Assembly (NCBI GenBank): GCA_011056825.1
Contig: DSBH01000082.1
Span: forward strand, 1 to 6,193
Length of the DNA: 6,193 nt
Source: Deltaproteobacteria bacterium
Lineage (GTDB): Bacteria; Desulfobacterota; Syntrophia; Syntrophales; UBA2210
Reading direction: 5' to 3'
The translations under genes were made by a program, and so were the position numbers. This document shows positions 1-5,968 of this stretch, piece by piece; the stretch's first letter is position 1, and each line of letters starts with the position of its first letter. The notes below the pieces were generated by a model. That model saw nothing but the letters and a program-made list of their open reading frames with translations, had not been told where the DNA came from and ran no database searches.

Positions 1-482
1 AACTGGGGCCGGTTCTGACGGCACTCATGGTGACGGCCCGAGCGGGATCGGCAATGGCAGCTGAACTGGGCACCATGCGGGTGACGGAACAGATCGACGC
101 CCTTTACGTCATGGCCGCCAACCCGGTAAAAACCCTTATTGTTCCCCGGGTGATCGCCGGCATCACCATGCTGCCCGTGCTTACCGTGGTCTCCGTTTTC
201 GTCGGGGTGGTGGGGGCCTATTTCGTCGGCGTACCTATCCTGGGTATCAACAAGGGCATGTTCATGAAGAACATGACGACCTTTGTGCAGTTATCTGATA
301 TTTACAACGGTCTCGTCAAGGCCTCCTTTTTCGGCCTCATACTCTCATTCGTGGGATGTTACAAGGGGTTCAACACCACCGGGGGGGCCGAGGGCGTCGG
401 AAAGGCGACCACTGAGGCCGTGGTGATCGCAGCCATCACCATATTGATCAGCGATTATTTCCTGACGGCCCTGATGTTCTGA
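1..482 (+). CDS. mlaE: MlaE-family ABC transporter permease (5'-truncated by window edge)
   Basis: Inner-membrane permease of the Mla/MCE lipid transporter. It pairs with the MlaF ATPase and holds the MCE protein MlaD. The frame is open from position 3, so the true start lies outside the window. About 159 residues of a usual 250-260 are visible, and the ATG at 27 is internal. The visible part opens with LGPVLTAL and RAGSAMAAELG, followed by MRVTEQIDAL, which matches the conserved cytoplasmic coupling segment of MlaE proteins (compare E. coli RAGSALTAEIGLMRATEQ, from memory). Hydrophobic helices follow around V47-G78 and L108-Y121 of the visible part, then a C-terminal helix ending FLTALMF, a typical MlaE ending. 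The next gene starts 27 bases after the stop, in the same direction, so the two are very likely co-transcribed. Family assignment is firm. The substrate, probably phospholipid, is inferred from the family. Confidence 0.95.
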   Translation, partial: LGPVLTALMVTARAGSAMAAELGTMRVTEQIDALYVMAANPVKTLIVPRVIAGITMLPVLTVVSVFVGVVGAYFVGVPILGINKGMFMKNMTTFVQLSDIYNGLVKASFFGLILSFVGCYKGFNTTGGAEGVGKATTEAVVIAAITILISDYFLTALMF

Positions 483-509
483 GACCTGAAAAGGACGGCA
501 GCGTGTACG

Positions 510-1256
510 ATGATTCAACTGGTTGACATTTCCAAGTCGTTTAAAACCCAGAAAGTACTGGACGGCCTGAACCTCACGATCGAGGAAGGAAAGACCACGA
601 TCATCATCGGTCGATCCGGTGGCGGTAAGAGCGTGCTTTTAAAACACATTATCGGCCTCATAAAGCCCGACCGTGGAAAGGTTCTCGTGGATAGCGACGA
701 CATCACCGCCATGAACGACCGGGACCTGAACGAAACGCGCAAGAAGTTCGGCATGCTCTTCCAGGAGGCGGCGCTGTTCGATTCCATGAACGTGTTTGAA
801 AACGTGGCCTTTCCCCTGCGTGAACACACGCGGATGAAGGAACCCGAGATCAGAGAACGGGTCCGTTCGCGGTTGCAGGACGTTGGTCTTTCGGGCATTG
901 AGGGGAAAATGCCGTCCGAGTTGTCGGGCGGTATGAAAAAGAGGGTAGGTCTGGCGCGGGCCATGGCCATGCAGCCGCAGATCGTTCTTTTCGACGAGCC
1001 GACCACGGGGCTCGACCCTGTCATGACCGAGGCCATCGACCGGCTGATTTTTGAAACGCAGCGGAAATACAATTTGACCTGCGTGGTTATCAGCCACGAC
1101 ATAAAGTCGATTTTTTCCATCGGTCACCAGGTTGCCATGCTGTATGACGGTAAAATTATTGAATTCGGCACCCCGGAGGAAGTGAAAAACTCGGGAAACC
1201 CCGTGGTGCAGCAATTTATGGCCGGCAGTCTCGAAGGGCCTATCAGCATCATGTAG
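510..1256 (+). CDS. mlaF: MlaF-type ABC transporter ATP-binding protein
   Basis: Cytoplasmic ATPase that drives lipid movement through MlaE. The protein has 248 residues, close to the family norm. All nucleotide-binding motifs are intact: Walker A GRSGGGKS at 34-41, Q-loop Q85, signature LSGGM at 138-142, Walker B IVLFDEP at 158-164 with catalytic E163, D-loop around GLDP (167-170) and the H-loop histidine H196. LSGGMKKRVGLARA is typical of the MlaF/Ttg2A group, where most ABC ATPases have LSGGQ. The ATG at 510 is the first start after the in-frame mlaE stop. A Shine-Dalgarno-like AAAAGGA lies at 489-495, 14 bases away, which is longer than ideal, and no better start is visible. The gene sits between mlaE and mlaD, the usual MlaE-F-D order. 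It should be active, since no key residue is missing. Confidence 0.96.
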   Translation: MIQLVDISKSFKTQKVLDGLNLTIEEGKTTIIIGRSGGGKSVLLKHIIGLIKPDRGKVLVDSDDITAMNDRDLNETRKKFGMLFQEAALFDSMNVFENVAFPLREHTRMKEPEIRERVRSRLQDVGLSGIEGKMPSELSGGMKKRVGLARAMAMQPQIVLFDEPTTGLDPVMTEAIDRLIFETQRKYNLTCVVISHDIKSIFSIGHQVAMLYDGKIIEFGTPEEVKNSGNPVVQQFMAGSLEGPISIM

Positions 1257-1334
1257 CGGCCTCTTCGAACGCCGCAGAGGAAGGATTAAGTTGCGTCGCT
1301 GGCGGTGATATGCGACAAACGTAAGAATTGTATC

Positions 1335-1340
1335 GGGGGA
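1335..1340 (+). promoter_or_regulatory. Ribosome binding site deciding the mlaD start
   Basis: A GGGGGA run lies 5 bases before the ATG at 1346. It favours that start over the in-frame TTG at 1328, which has only a weak TAAGA upstream. An in-frame TAA at 1322-1324 rules out any start further upstream. Confidence 0.55.
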
Positions 1341-1345
1341 TCGGC

Positions 1346-2878
1346 ATGCGCTCCATAAGTACCGAAGCGAAGGTAGGGGTTTTTGTCCTGGCGGCCATGA
1401 TCATTCTTGGCTACATGTCCTTCAGGGTGGGAGAGTACGGATTCGGCATTCGAAAGGGCTATCCCGTAAGGGTTGTTTTCGACAACGTGGCCGGCCTGGA
1501 GCGGGACGCGGCCGTGCAGATCGCCGGCGTGGAAGTCGGCCGGGTCGAAAGCATTGCCCTTGAAGATGGACGGGCTGTGGTAACCTTGCGTATTCTTCCA
1601 TCGGTCAAACTCGAGAAGGACGTGATCGCATCGCTCAAGACCCATGGCATCCTGGGCGACAAGTACGTCGACATCAAACCGGGCAGCGGGGAATATGGAT
1701 ACATACCCGAAGACGGCGAAATCGATCATGTGGAAGCGACCGCCGATATGGACAAGATGCTCCGGGAACTGGGAAACATTGCCAACGACGTTAAGGCCGT
1801 AACCGCCTCCCTGAGGCAGGTCATGGGAGGCGATGAAGGAGAGGCCAACCTGCACGCCATCGTGGAAAACACCCGCGATCTGACGGTGAACCTGAATCGG
1901 GTGGTCGAGAAGAGCGATGAAAGTTTCAGCCGACTGGCGGAAAGCCTGACGGAAGCGTCCCATGAAATTCAGCGGACGTTTGTTTCCCTGAGTGAAATTT
2001 CCGACAAGATTAACCACGGCGAAGGGACAATCGGCCAGCTTGTAGAAAACAGGGATGTGTTTGACAATCTCAATCGATCCGTGGCGGCTCTCGGCGACAT
2101 CACCGAACGAATCAACCGGGGTGAGGGTACACTGGGCCAGCTTGTAGAAAACAGGGAACTTTTCGACAACTTGACATCGACTGTCGAGTCCCTCCAAAAA
2201 GTAACCGCCCAGATCAGCTCCGGTGAGGGAACCATCGGTAAACTAGTCTACGAGGACGAGACCGTGGACAACATCAACCGGGGTCTGAAAAGCATCGATC
2301 GCAGCATGGAGGGTATAAACCGTTACGTTTCCAAGACGGAGCAGTTCAGGACCTACCTTGCTTACCGGGGTGAATATCTCGCCAGGACGGACAAAGCGAA
2401 GTCCTATTTCACCGTGCGGATCCAGCCGCGGGAAGACATGTTCTACGCCCTGGGCATAGTGGCCGACCCTCGCGGAAAAAGAACGGTCACCGAGCGGACC
2501 GATTACTCAACCGGCAGGACGGTTCGTTATGAGGAATATGACAAAAGCGGAGTGCTTTTCGACGCCCAGATCGGCAAGCGTTTCAGGGACATCGTTCTGC
2601 GAGGCGGTATTTTCGAGTCCACCGGAGGGGTCGGTGTTGATTATTTCGCTTTCAAAGATGCCCTGCAGTTCACGTTCGAGGCTTTCGATTTCGACGACGA
2701 ACGTCGCACGCACCTTAAAGCCTACGCTGATTACCGGCTCTTTAAAAATGTGTACCTGACGGCGGGCTGGGACGATTTTATAAGCAAGCACGGCAATTCG
2801 TCGCCTTTCTTCGGACTGGCCATTCGATTCGAAGACAAGGATCTAAAGTACATGCTCTCGAATATTCCGTTGCCCTAA
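1346..2878 (+). CDS. mlaD: MlaD-like MCE protein with helical repeats and C-terminal beta-barrel-like domain
   Basis: Periplasmic substrate-binding and tunnel component of the Mla transporter, anchored in the inner membrane. The chosen ATG at 1346 gives 510 residues; a G-rich ribosome binding site (GGGGGA, 1335-1340) ends 5 bases before it. A TTG at 1328 is a poorer alternative. Parts in order: one membrane helix (about 10-26); one MCE domain (about 38-115, with FDNVAGL, VQIAGVEVGRV and a LGDKYVDI ending); a long, mostly helical stretch (about 132-333) with three 34-residue repeats each carrying GEGT(I/L)G; then about 175 residues (334-510) of alternating polar and hydrophobic/aromatic strands such as YFTVRIQP, LQFTFEAFDF and VYLTAGWDDF, suggesting 10-12 beta strands. 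E. coli MlaD is only about 183 residues and lacks the last two parts. A similar long MlaD with a barrel is described in Veillonella parvula, where it bridges both membranes. The barrel is inferred from strand pattern only, and the C-terminus ends in proline without the usual terminal aromatic residue. Confidence 0.9.
   Translation: MRSISTEAKVGVFVLAAMIILGYMSFRVGEYGFGIRKGYPVRVVFDNVAGLERDAAVQIAGVEVGRVESIALEDGRAVVTLRILPSVKLEKDVIASLKTHGILGDKYVDIKPGSGEYGYIPEDGEIDHVEATADMDKMLRELGNIANDVKAVTASLRQVMGGDEGEANLHAIVENTRDLTVNLNRVVEKSDESFSRLAESLTEASHEIQRTFVSLSEISDKINHGEGTIGQLVENRDVFDNLNRSVAALGDITERINRGEGTLGQLVENRELFDNLTSTVESLQKVTAQISSGEGTIGKLVYEDETVDNINRGLKSIDRSMEGINRYVSKTEQFRTYLAYRGEYLARTDKAKSYFTVRIQPREDMFYALGIVADPRGKRTVTERTDYSTGRTVRYEEYDKSGVLFDAQIGKRFRDIVLRGGIFESTGGVGVDYFAFKDALQFTFEAFDFDDERRTHLKAYADYRLFKNVYLTAGWDDFISKHGNSSPFFGLAIRFEDKDLKYMLSNIPLP
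1982..2287 (+). repeat. Three tandem 34-codon (102-base) repeats inside mlaD
   Basis: Residues 213-246, 247-280 and 281-314 of MlaD align without gaps. Shared positions include a hydrophobic heptad-like start, I-x-x-GEGT-(I/L)-G-(Q/K)-LV and, later, (V/F)DN(L/I). Repeats 1 and 2 also share an exact 23-base DNA match (2033-2055 and 2135-2157), while repeat 3 has diverged. Similar GEGTxGKL repeats occur in the helical part of other long MCE proteins (from memory). They probably extend or shape the periplasmic helical stalk. Confidence 0.9.
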
Positions 2879-2889
2879 GGCACGCGGGA

Positions 2890-2901
2890 CGTTTGGAAAC
2901 G
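2890..2901. repeat. Short inverted repeat upstream of the 2905 promoter
   Basis: CGTTT-GG-AAACG is a perfect 5-base dyad with a 2-base centre, just upstream of the -35 element at 2905. It is too tight to form a hairpin but could be a protein-binding site. It is short enough to occur by chance. Confidence 0.3.
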
Positions 2902-2904
2902 CTC

Positions 2905-2932
2905 TTGACAGCGGGAAATATATCGCTATATT
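2905..2932 (+). promoter_or_regulatory. Sigma70-type promoter for the HEXXH protein gene
   Basis: A perfect -35 TTGACA at 2905-2910 is followed after 16 bases by TATATT at 2927-2932 (5 of 6 consensus bases). Transcription would begin near 2939, giving a leader of about 30 bases before the ATG at 2968. The -10 is one arm of a perfect inverted repeat, AATATA-TCGC-TATATT (2917-2932), which could act as an operator. This promoter separates the downstream pair of genes from the mla operon, although read-through from mla is possible because no terminator is evident between them. Confidence 0.75.
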
Positions 2933-2967
2933 ACGTTCCGAAGGCGTGAGGGGGACGGGTCTTCGCC

Positions 2968-3513
2968 ATGTATTTCAACCGTGAGCAGATGGCCGTTGTC
3001 GGATGGTCTTTCAGCCGTGCAGAGGTCCTGGCGGAACGTTATTTCAACCTCGGGCGGGGCGGGTTCAGGAACAACCGGTATGACGTGCAGACCCGTTTTT
3101 ATCTTGCCGATCACGAGGTGGGCGATCGGGCGTTTGCTCACCTGTGCCGCTATGCGTATCGAAAACACGGCGAAGACAATAACCCGGAGAATTTTAATTT
3201 TTTTAAGATATGCCTTCAGGACGGGCGTATACTTCACGCCGTCGAGCGGAGCACCTCCTTTGTGAAACTGGTGCCTCTCATGGAGTACATCGCGATGCAC
3301 GAGCTGATTCACGTGGTGCGATTCAATCGCGGCGACGCGGATTTTGATGCTTCCGTGGAAGAAAAGATAATCGAGGAAGAACGGGTTCACGAATTGACGA
3401 GAACGATTCTGGCACCCGGTGCGGATCATGACATGAAGCTTGTCATCGATTGTTTCAGGTCGGACCTGCACGTGGGCGACATATTCTCGGAGGAAGAGCG
3501 CTTGCTCAACTAG
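2968..3513 (+). CDS. Unrecognised protein with a HEXXH motif; putative metal-binding or metalloprotease-like
   Basis: I do not recognise a named family. The protein has 181 residues, no signal peptide and no membrane helix, so it is probably cytoplasmic. The notable feature is HELIH at 111-115 on a predicted helix (MEYIAMHELIHVVRF), the zinc-binding pattern of many metallopeptidases. A second acidic helix follows with EEKIIEEERVH at 131-141; E131, E132, E136-E138 and H141 are candidates for a third metal ligand. The segment also holds two ExxH units (E112-H115 and E138-H141) about 26 residues apart, so a non-peptidase metal site such as di-iron is an alternative. The N-terminal half is mixed and rich in aromatic and arginine residues. 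ATG 2968 is the first start after an in-frame TGA at 2947; a purine-rich GAGGGGGA at 2948-2955 lies somewhat far upstream, and ATG 2989 is possible. It has its own promoter and is followed by the FmdB-like gene 76 bases later, probably in one transcript. The coding call is firm and the function is unknown. Confidence 0.85.
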   Translation: MYFNREQMAVVGWSFSRAEVLAERYFNLGRGGFRNNRYDVQTRFYLADHEVGDRAFAHLCRYAYRKHGEDNNPENFNFFKICLQDGRILHAVERSTSFVKLVPLMEYIAMHELIHVVRFNRGDADFDASVEEKIIEEERVHELTRTILAPGADHDMKLVIDCFRSDLHVGDIFSEEERLLN

Positions 3514-3542
3514 GAATGAAGCCGGGGCCGGCCGCATGTAAA

Positions 3543-3575
3543 AGCAGGCGGTCCCGAAGCGGGTACTATTCTGCT
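3543..3575 (+). promoter_or_regulatory. Possible RNA hairpin abutting the ribosome binding site of the FmdB-like gene
   Basis: AGCAG (3543-3547) can pair with CTGCT (3571-3575), enclosing an inner CCCG-AAG-CGGG stem (3553-3563). The outer stem ends exactly where the GGAGG ribosome binding site (3576-3580) starts. It has no T-run, so it is not a terminator. It might tune translation or stabilise the message. The assignment rests on base pairing by eye only. Confidence 0.3.
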
Positions 3576-3580
3576 GGAGG
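3575..3580 (+). promoter_or_regulatory. Strong ribosome binding site of the FmdB-like gene
   Basis: TGGAGG sits 9 bases before the ATG at 3590 and supports that start, which yields the family-typical MPIYEYKC N-terminus. Confidence 0.8.
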
Positions 3581-3589
3581 TAGCGGGAA

Positions 3590-3877
3590 ATGCCGATTTA
3601 CGAGTACAAATGTGAAAAATGCGGGAAGGAGTTCGAGGTTTTTCAGAATATATCTGATCCGCCCATAACGACCTGCCGGTTCTGCAAGGGGAAAGTGCGA
3701 AAACAGGTATCCCTGTCGTCATTTCAGTTGAAGGGATCCGGCTGGTATGTCACCGATTACGGCGGAAAGAAACCGTCGGACCAGGTTGATCAGGTAAAGG
3801 CCGAGGAACATACGGCCGTCGAGGCGGGAAAAAAGTCTACAAGTACGGACAGTTCCAATGCGGGGACCGGTGATTGA
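3590..3877 (+). CDS. FmdB-family zinc ribbon protein
   Basis: A small 95-residue protein opening with MPIYEYKCEKCG, the hallmark of the FmdB/CxxC_CxxC_SSSS zinc-ribbon family. Two CxxC knuckles (C8/C11 and C29/C32) would bind one zinc ion. They are followed by the conserved lysine/arginine-rich link and an S-F-(Q)-LKGSGWYVTDY segment, also usual in the family. The last 30 or so residues are low-complexity (Lys, Asp, Ser, Thr, Ala, Glu), again common. The family is named after a putative regulator of formamidase in Methylophilus, but the biochemical role of most members is unknown, so calling this one a regulator would be a guess. It follows the HEXXH gene and precedes an intrinsic terminator, so it is the last gene of that unit. 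Family call is firm and function is open. Confidence 0.93.
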   Translation: MPIYEYKCEKCGKEFEVFQNISDPPITTCRFCKGKVRKQVSLSSFQLKGSGWYVTDYGGKKPSDQVDQVKAEEHTAVEAGKKSTSTDSSNAGTGD

Positions 3878-3921
3878 ACGGCCGACGGCTCGCGGGAGCT
3901 TAATCTGGATTCATTTTACAC

Positions 3922-3943
3922 GCCCCGGTAACGGGGCTTTTTT
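3922..3943 (+). terminator. Rho-independent terminator after the FmdB-like gene
   Basis: A six-base-pair stem GCCCCG/CGGGGC (3922-3927 with 3932-3937) is closed by a GTAA loop of the stable GNRA type and followed by six T (3938-3943). It lies 45 bases after the stop at 3877. Read on the minus strand it lacks a T-run, so it does not clearly serve the convergent gene. Confidence 0.92.
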
Positions 3944-4057
3944 ATGATATATCTTGTTATTCCCGGGCGCGGACGACGACAGTAAAAGGAACGTGCCGTG
4001 GATTATCAGTTGTTCCGGGAGCACCGGGCTTCCATAGTGAACGAATAGATATTTATC
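3944..4057. other. Convergent intergenic spacer
   Basis: This stretch lies between the terminator of the plus-strand unit and the stop of the minus-strand solute-binding protein gene. I see no gene, no clear terminator hairpin for the minus-strand transcript and no repeat. A CCCGGG at 3962 is a simple palindrome without a T-run. Confidence 0.6.
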
Positions 4058-5722
4058 TCAAGGGGTAAGCACGTAGCGCTGCTCCGGTTCGGGAACATAC
4101 CATTCGATAATATTGTAACCGATTCCGATGGGGGCGGGTTCGATCCCCCGGAAACGGGCGTGAATGATCGGAAGGGCATCGGGAACATAGAGGAACGTAT
4201 ACGGCTGCTCCTCGGCGAGAATTTCCTGAATCCGGAAGTAACAGGCTTTTCTTTCCTTGATATTAAAGGTGCTGCGGCCCTTTTCGAGCAGTTCATCAAC
4301 CTCGTCGTTGGCGAAAGAAATAAAATTCAGCTCCCCCGGCCGCGTTTTGCTTGAGTGCCAGATGTCGTACAGGTCGGGATCCATGGGAATGGACCATCCC
4401 AGGATCGTGGCGTCGAACCGTTTCTTGTTGATGAAATCGTTGATGAAAGCGGCCCATTCGATGATGCGGATACGGACGTCTATTCCAATCTCAGCCAGCC
4501 GTCGTTGAATGATCTCGGCGCACTTGGCCCGCACTTCGTTCCCCTGGTTGGTGATAATTTCGAAGGAGAAACGTTTTCCGTCTCGGTCCAGGAATCCGTC
4601 CCCCGTTGTGTCTTCCCATCCAGCTTCTGCAAGCATATCCAAAGCCTTTTCAGGGTCGTAGGGATAACGACGGACATCGGGATTATAGGCCCATGTGCCC
4701 GGCTTGAGAGGACCCGTGGCTTCCCGTCCGAGGCCGAGAAGAACCCCTCGAATAATTTCTTCCGTGTCGATGGCATAGCTGAGGGCCTGCCGGATTTTCC
4801 GGTCCTTGAAGAGAGGGTTTTCCAGGTTGTATCCCAGGTAAGTGTACGCGAAGGCGAGATATTGGTACTTGTTGTAGTTTTTCTGAAAAACCGGGGCTTC
4901 CGTCTGTCTGGTGTACTGGAGGGGCGTCAGGTTCATCATGTCAACGCCCTGGGCCCGCAGTTCGAGAAACATGGTGGCCATGTCGGGGATAATGCGCATG
5001 ATGTAACCATCAACGTGAGGCCTGCCCTCGAAATAATCCGGATTCGCTTCAAGTACGATTTTCTGTCCCGTTTTCCACTCCTTGAACATGAAGGGACCGG
5101 TGCCGACGGGGTGTCGTACTAGGGGACTCTTCGTTATATCCCTGTCTTGCAGCAGGTGCCGGGGAAGAACTGCCGCCCCCCAGCTTGCCAGGGCGGGAGC
5201 GAATGGTTCGTCGTAGGTTACGCGGAATGTGAAATCATCAATAACCTCGGCTTTGGAAACCTTCAAAAAGTCGCCGGCGTAGGCCGTCGGCGTTTTGGGA
5301 TCGATAGTTACCTGGTACGTGTAGAGCACGTCATGGGCGGTAAATGGTTTGCCGTCATGCCAGGTGACATCGTCACGCAGATGAAACGTTATAACAAGTC
5401 CGTCGTCGGAAATATCCCAGGAACGAGCCAGATCGCCGACCAGGTTTATGTCTTTGTCATATTTTACAAGTCCGTTGAAGATGAGCCGTGATATGCCGTG
5501 CGAGGCACTGTCGGAAGAGAGGATTGGTATCAGGTTCGAAGCGTCGCCGATAGATCCCTCCACAAGAATGTCTCCGTAAGCCATCGTTTCGCCGGTCCTG
5601 TCGCATTCTTCTGAAGATTCCGGCACGGAGCTGGGTGATTCGCCGCAGTTCCAGAGGAACAGCAGCACAAGGATGGTCAGTATGGCCGGTGTCCGCCGGG
5701 CGGCTTGCCTGTTGAACATCAT
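4058..5722 (-). CDS. Family 5 extracellular solute-binding lipoprotein (peptide-binding, Dpp/Opp-like)
   Basis: Periplasmic binding component of a peptide/nickel-type ABC importer (SBP_bac_5 family). The start at 5722 (tandem ATG ATG) gives 554 residues, close to DppA length. It is preferred because it is followed by a classic signal: RQAARR, then a hydrophobic run (about 13-23) ending LFLWNC, with C26 as probable lipidation site. A weak AAGAAG lies 6 bases upstream. The frame stays open to 5881, but the extra 53 residues would bury the signal. Family landmarks: LARSWDISDDGLVITFHLR (98-116), WHDGKPFTAHDV (121-132), VGTGPFMFKEW (206-216), then a NPDYF segment, KIRQALSYAID and a Ca-loop-like DTTGDGFLDRDG. 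The lipobox is unusual (W at -2, N at -1). The gene stands alone; no permease or ATPase is within the window, so it is either an orphan binding protein or uses a distant transporter. Substrate specificity cannot be read from sequence alone. Confidence 0.92.
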   Translation of the reverse strand: MMFNRQAARRTPAILTILVLLFLWNCGESPSSVPESSEECDRTGETMAYGDILVEGSIGDASNLIPILSSDSASHGISRLIFNGLVKYDKDINLVGDLARSWDISDDGLVITFHLRDDVTWHDGKPFTAHDVLYTYQVTIDPKTPTAYAGDFLKVSKAEVIDDFTFRVTYDEPFAPALASWGAAVLPRHLLQDRDITKSPLVRHPVGTGPFMFKEWKTGQKIVLEANPDYFEGRPHVDGYIMRIIPDMATMFLELRAQGVDMMNLTPLQYTRQTEAPVFQKNYNKYQYLAFAYTYLGYNLENPLFKDRKIRQALSYAIDTEEIIRGVLLGLGREATGPLKPGTWAYNPDVRRYPYDPEKALDMLAEAGWEDTTGDGFLDRDGKRFSFEIITNQGNEVRAKCAEIIQRRLAEIGIDVRIRIIEWAAFINDFINKKRFDATILGWSIPMDPDLYDIWHSSKTRPGELNFISFANDEVDELLEKGRSTFNIKERKACYFRIQEILAEEQPYTFLYVPDALPIIHARFRGIEPAPIGIGYNIIEWYVPEPEQRYVLTP

Positions 5723-5912
5723 GGCCGGCTTCTTATCACAGACGACGGTGATGTCAATTGCATGGACACGCTTCGTTCGCTCCCGGCGTCCCGATCGATA
5801 GTACCCCGGGAAAACGAAGCCGATGGCGGTATGAAAAATGATCACTTTCAGAGGGGGGCAAAAATATCCCATGAATATCATCCGGTTAGAAACAGTCGTC
5901 TGAAAAGATATA

Positions 5913-5941
5913 TTGACAGGGTTACTGAATTACATTACAAA
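5913..5941 (+). promoter_or_regulatory. Candidate sigma70-type promoter for tolQ
   Basis: A perfect TTGACA (5913-5918) is followed after 17 bases by TACAAA (5936-5941, 4 of 6 consensus bases). Transcription would start near 5948. The -35 is strong and the -10 weak. The short leader that follows is A-rich, with three AAAC units (5951-5962), and probably unstructured, which would help ribosome loading. Confidence 0.6.
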
Positions 5942-5962
5942 CGAAGGTCAAAACAAACAAAC

Positions 5963-5968
5963 AAGGAG
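5963..5968 (+). promoter_or_regulatory. Ribosome binding site deciding the tolQ start
   Basis: AAGGAG lies 7 bases before GTG 5976 and only 4 before the adjacent in-frame GTG 5973. The spacing favours 5976. Confidence 0.75.

Noticed and set aside
1328..1345. TTG start for mlaD at 1328
   Set aside because: The ATG at 1346 has a better spaced G-rich ribosome binding site and yields the usual short basic N-terminus before the membrane helix.
1286..2197. A 303-codon open frame on the minus strand opposite mlaD
   Set aside because: It lies fully antisense to a gene with a clear MCE domain and repeats; its protein has no recognisable domain and mirrors the repeat codons. It is a shadow frame.
3922..3943. 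The terminator hairpin acting in both directions
   Set aside because: On the minus strand the stem is followed by GTGTAAAATG, not a T-run, so only plus-strand termination is supported.
4355..5122. A 255-codon plus-strand open frame opposite the solute-binding protein gene
   Set aside because: It overlaps a well-supported family 5 binding protein on the other strand and shows no domain or good ribosome binding site.
5729..5757. TTGACA on the minus strand (5757-5752) as promoter of the binding protein gene
   Set aside because: At 16-18 base spacing the -10 would be AAGAAG or similar, a poor match, and it would coincide with the ribosome binding site of the same gene.
5723..5881. A 53-residue N-terminal extension of the binding protein from ATG 5881
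   Set aside because: It would place a lipoprotein signal in the interior of the protein, and no good ribosome binding site precedes it.
5951..5962. (AAAC)3 as a phase-variable repeat in the tolQ leader
   Set aside because: Three copies of a tetranucleotide are too few for likely slippage; an A-rich unstructured leader is the simpler reading.
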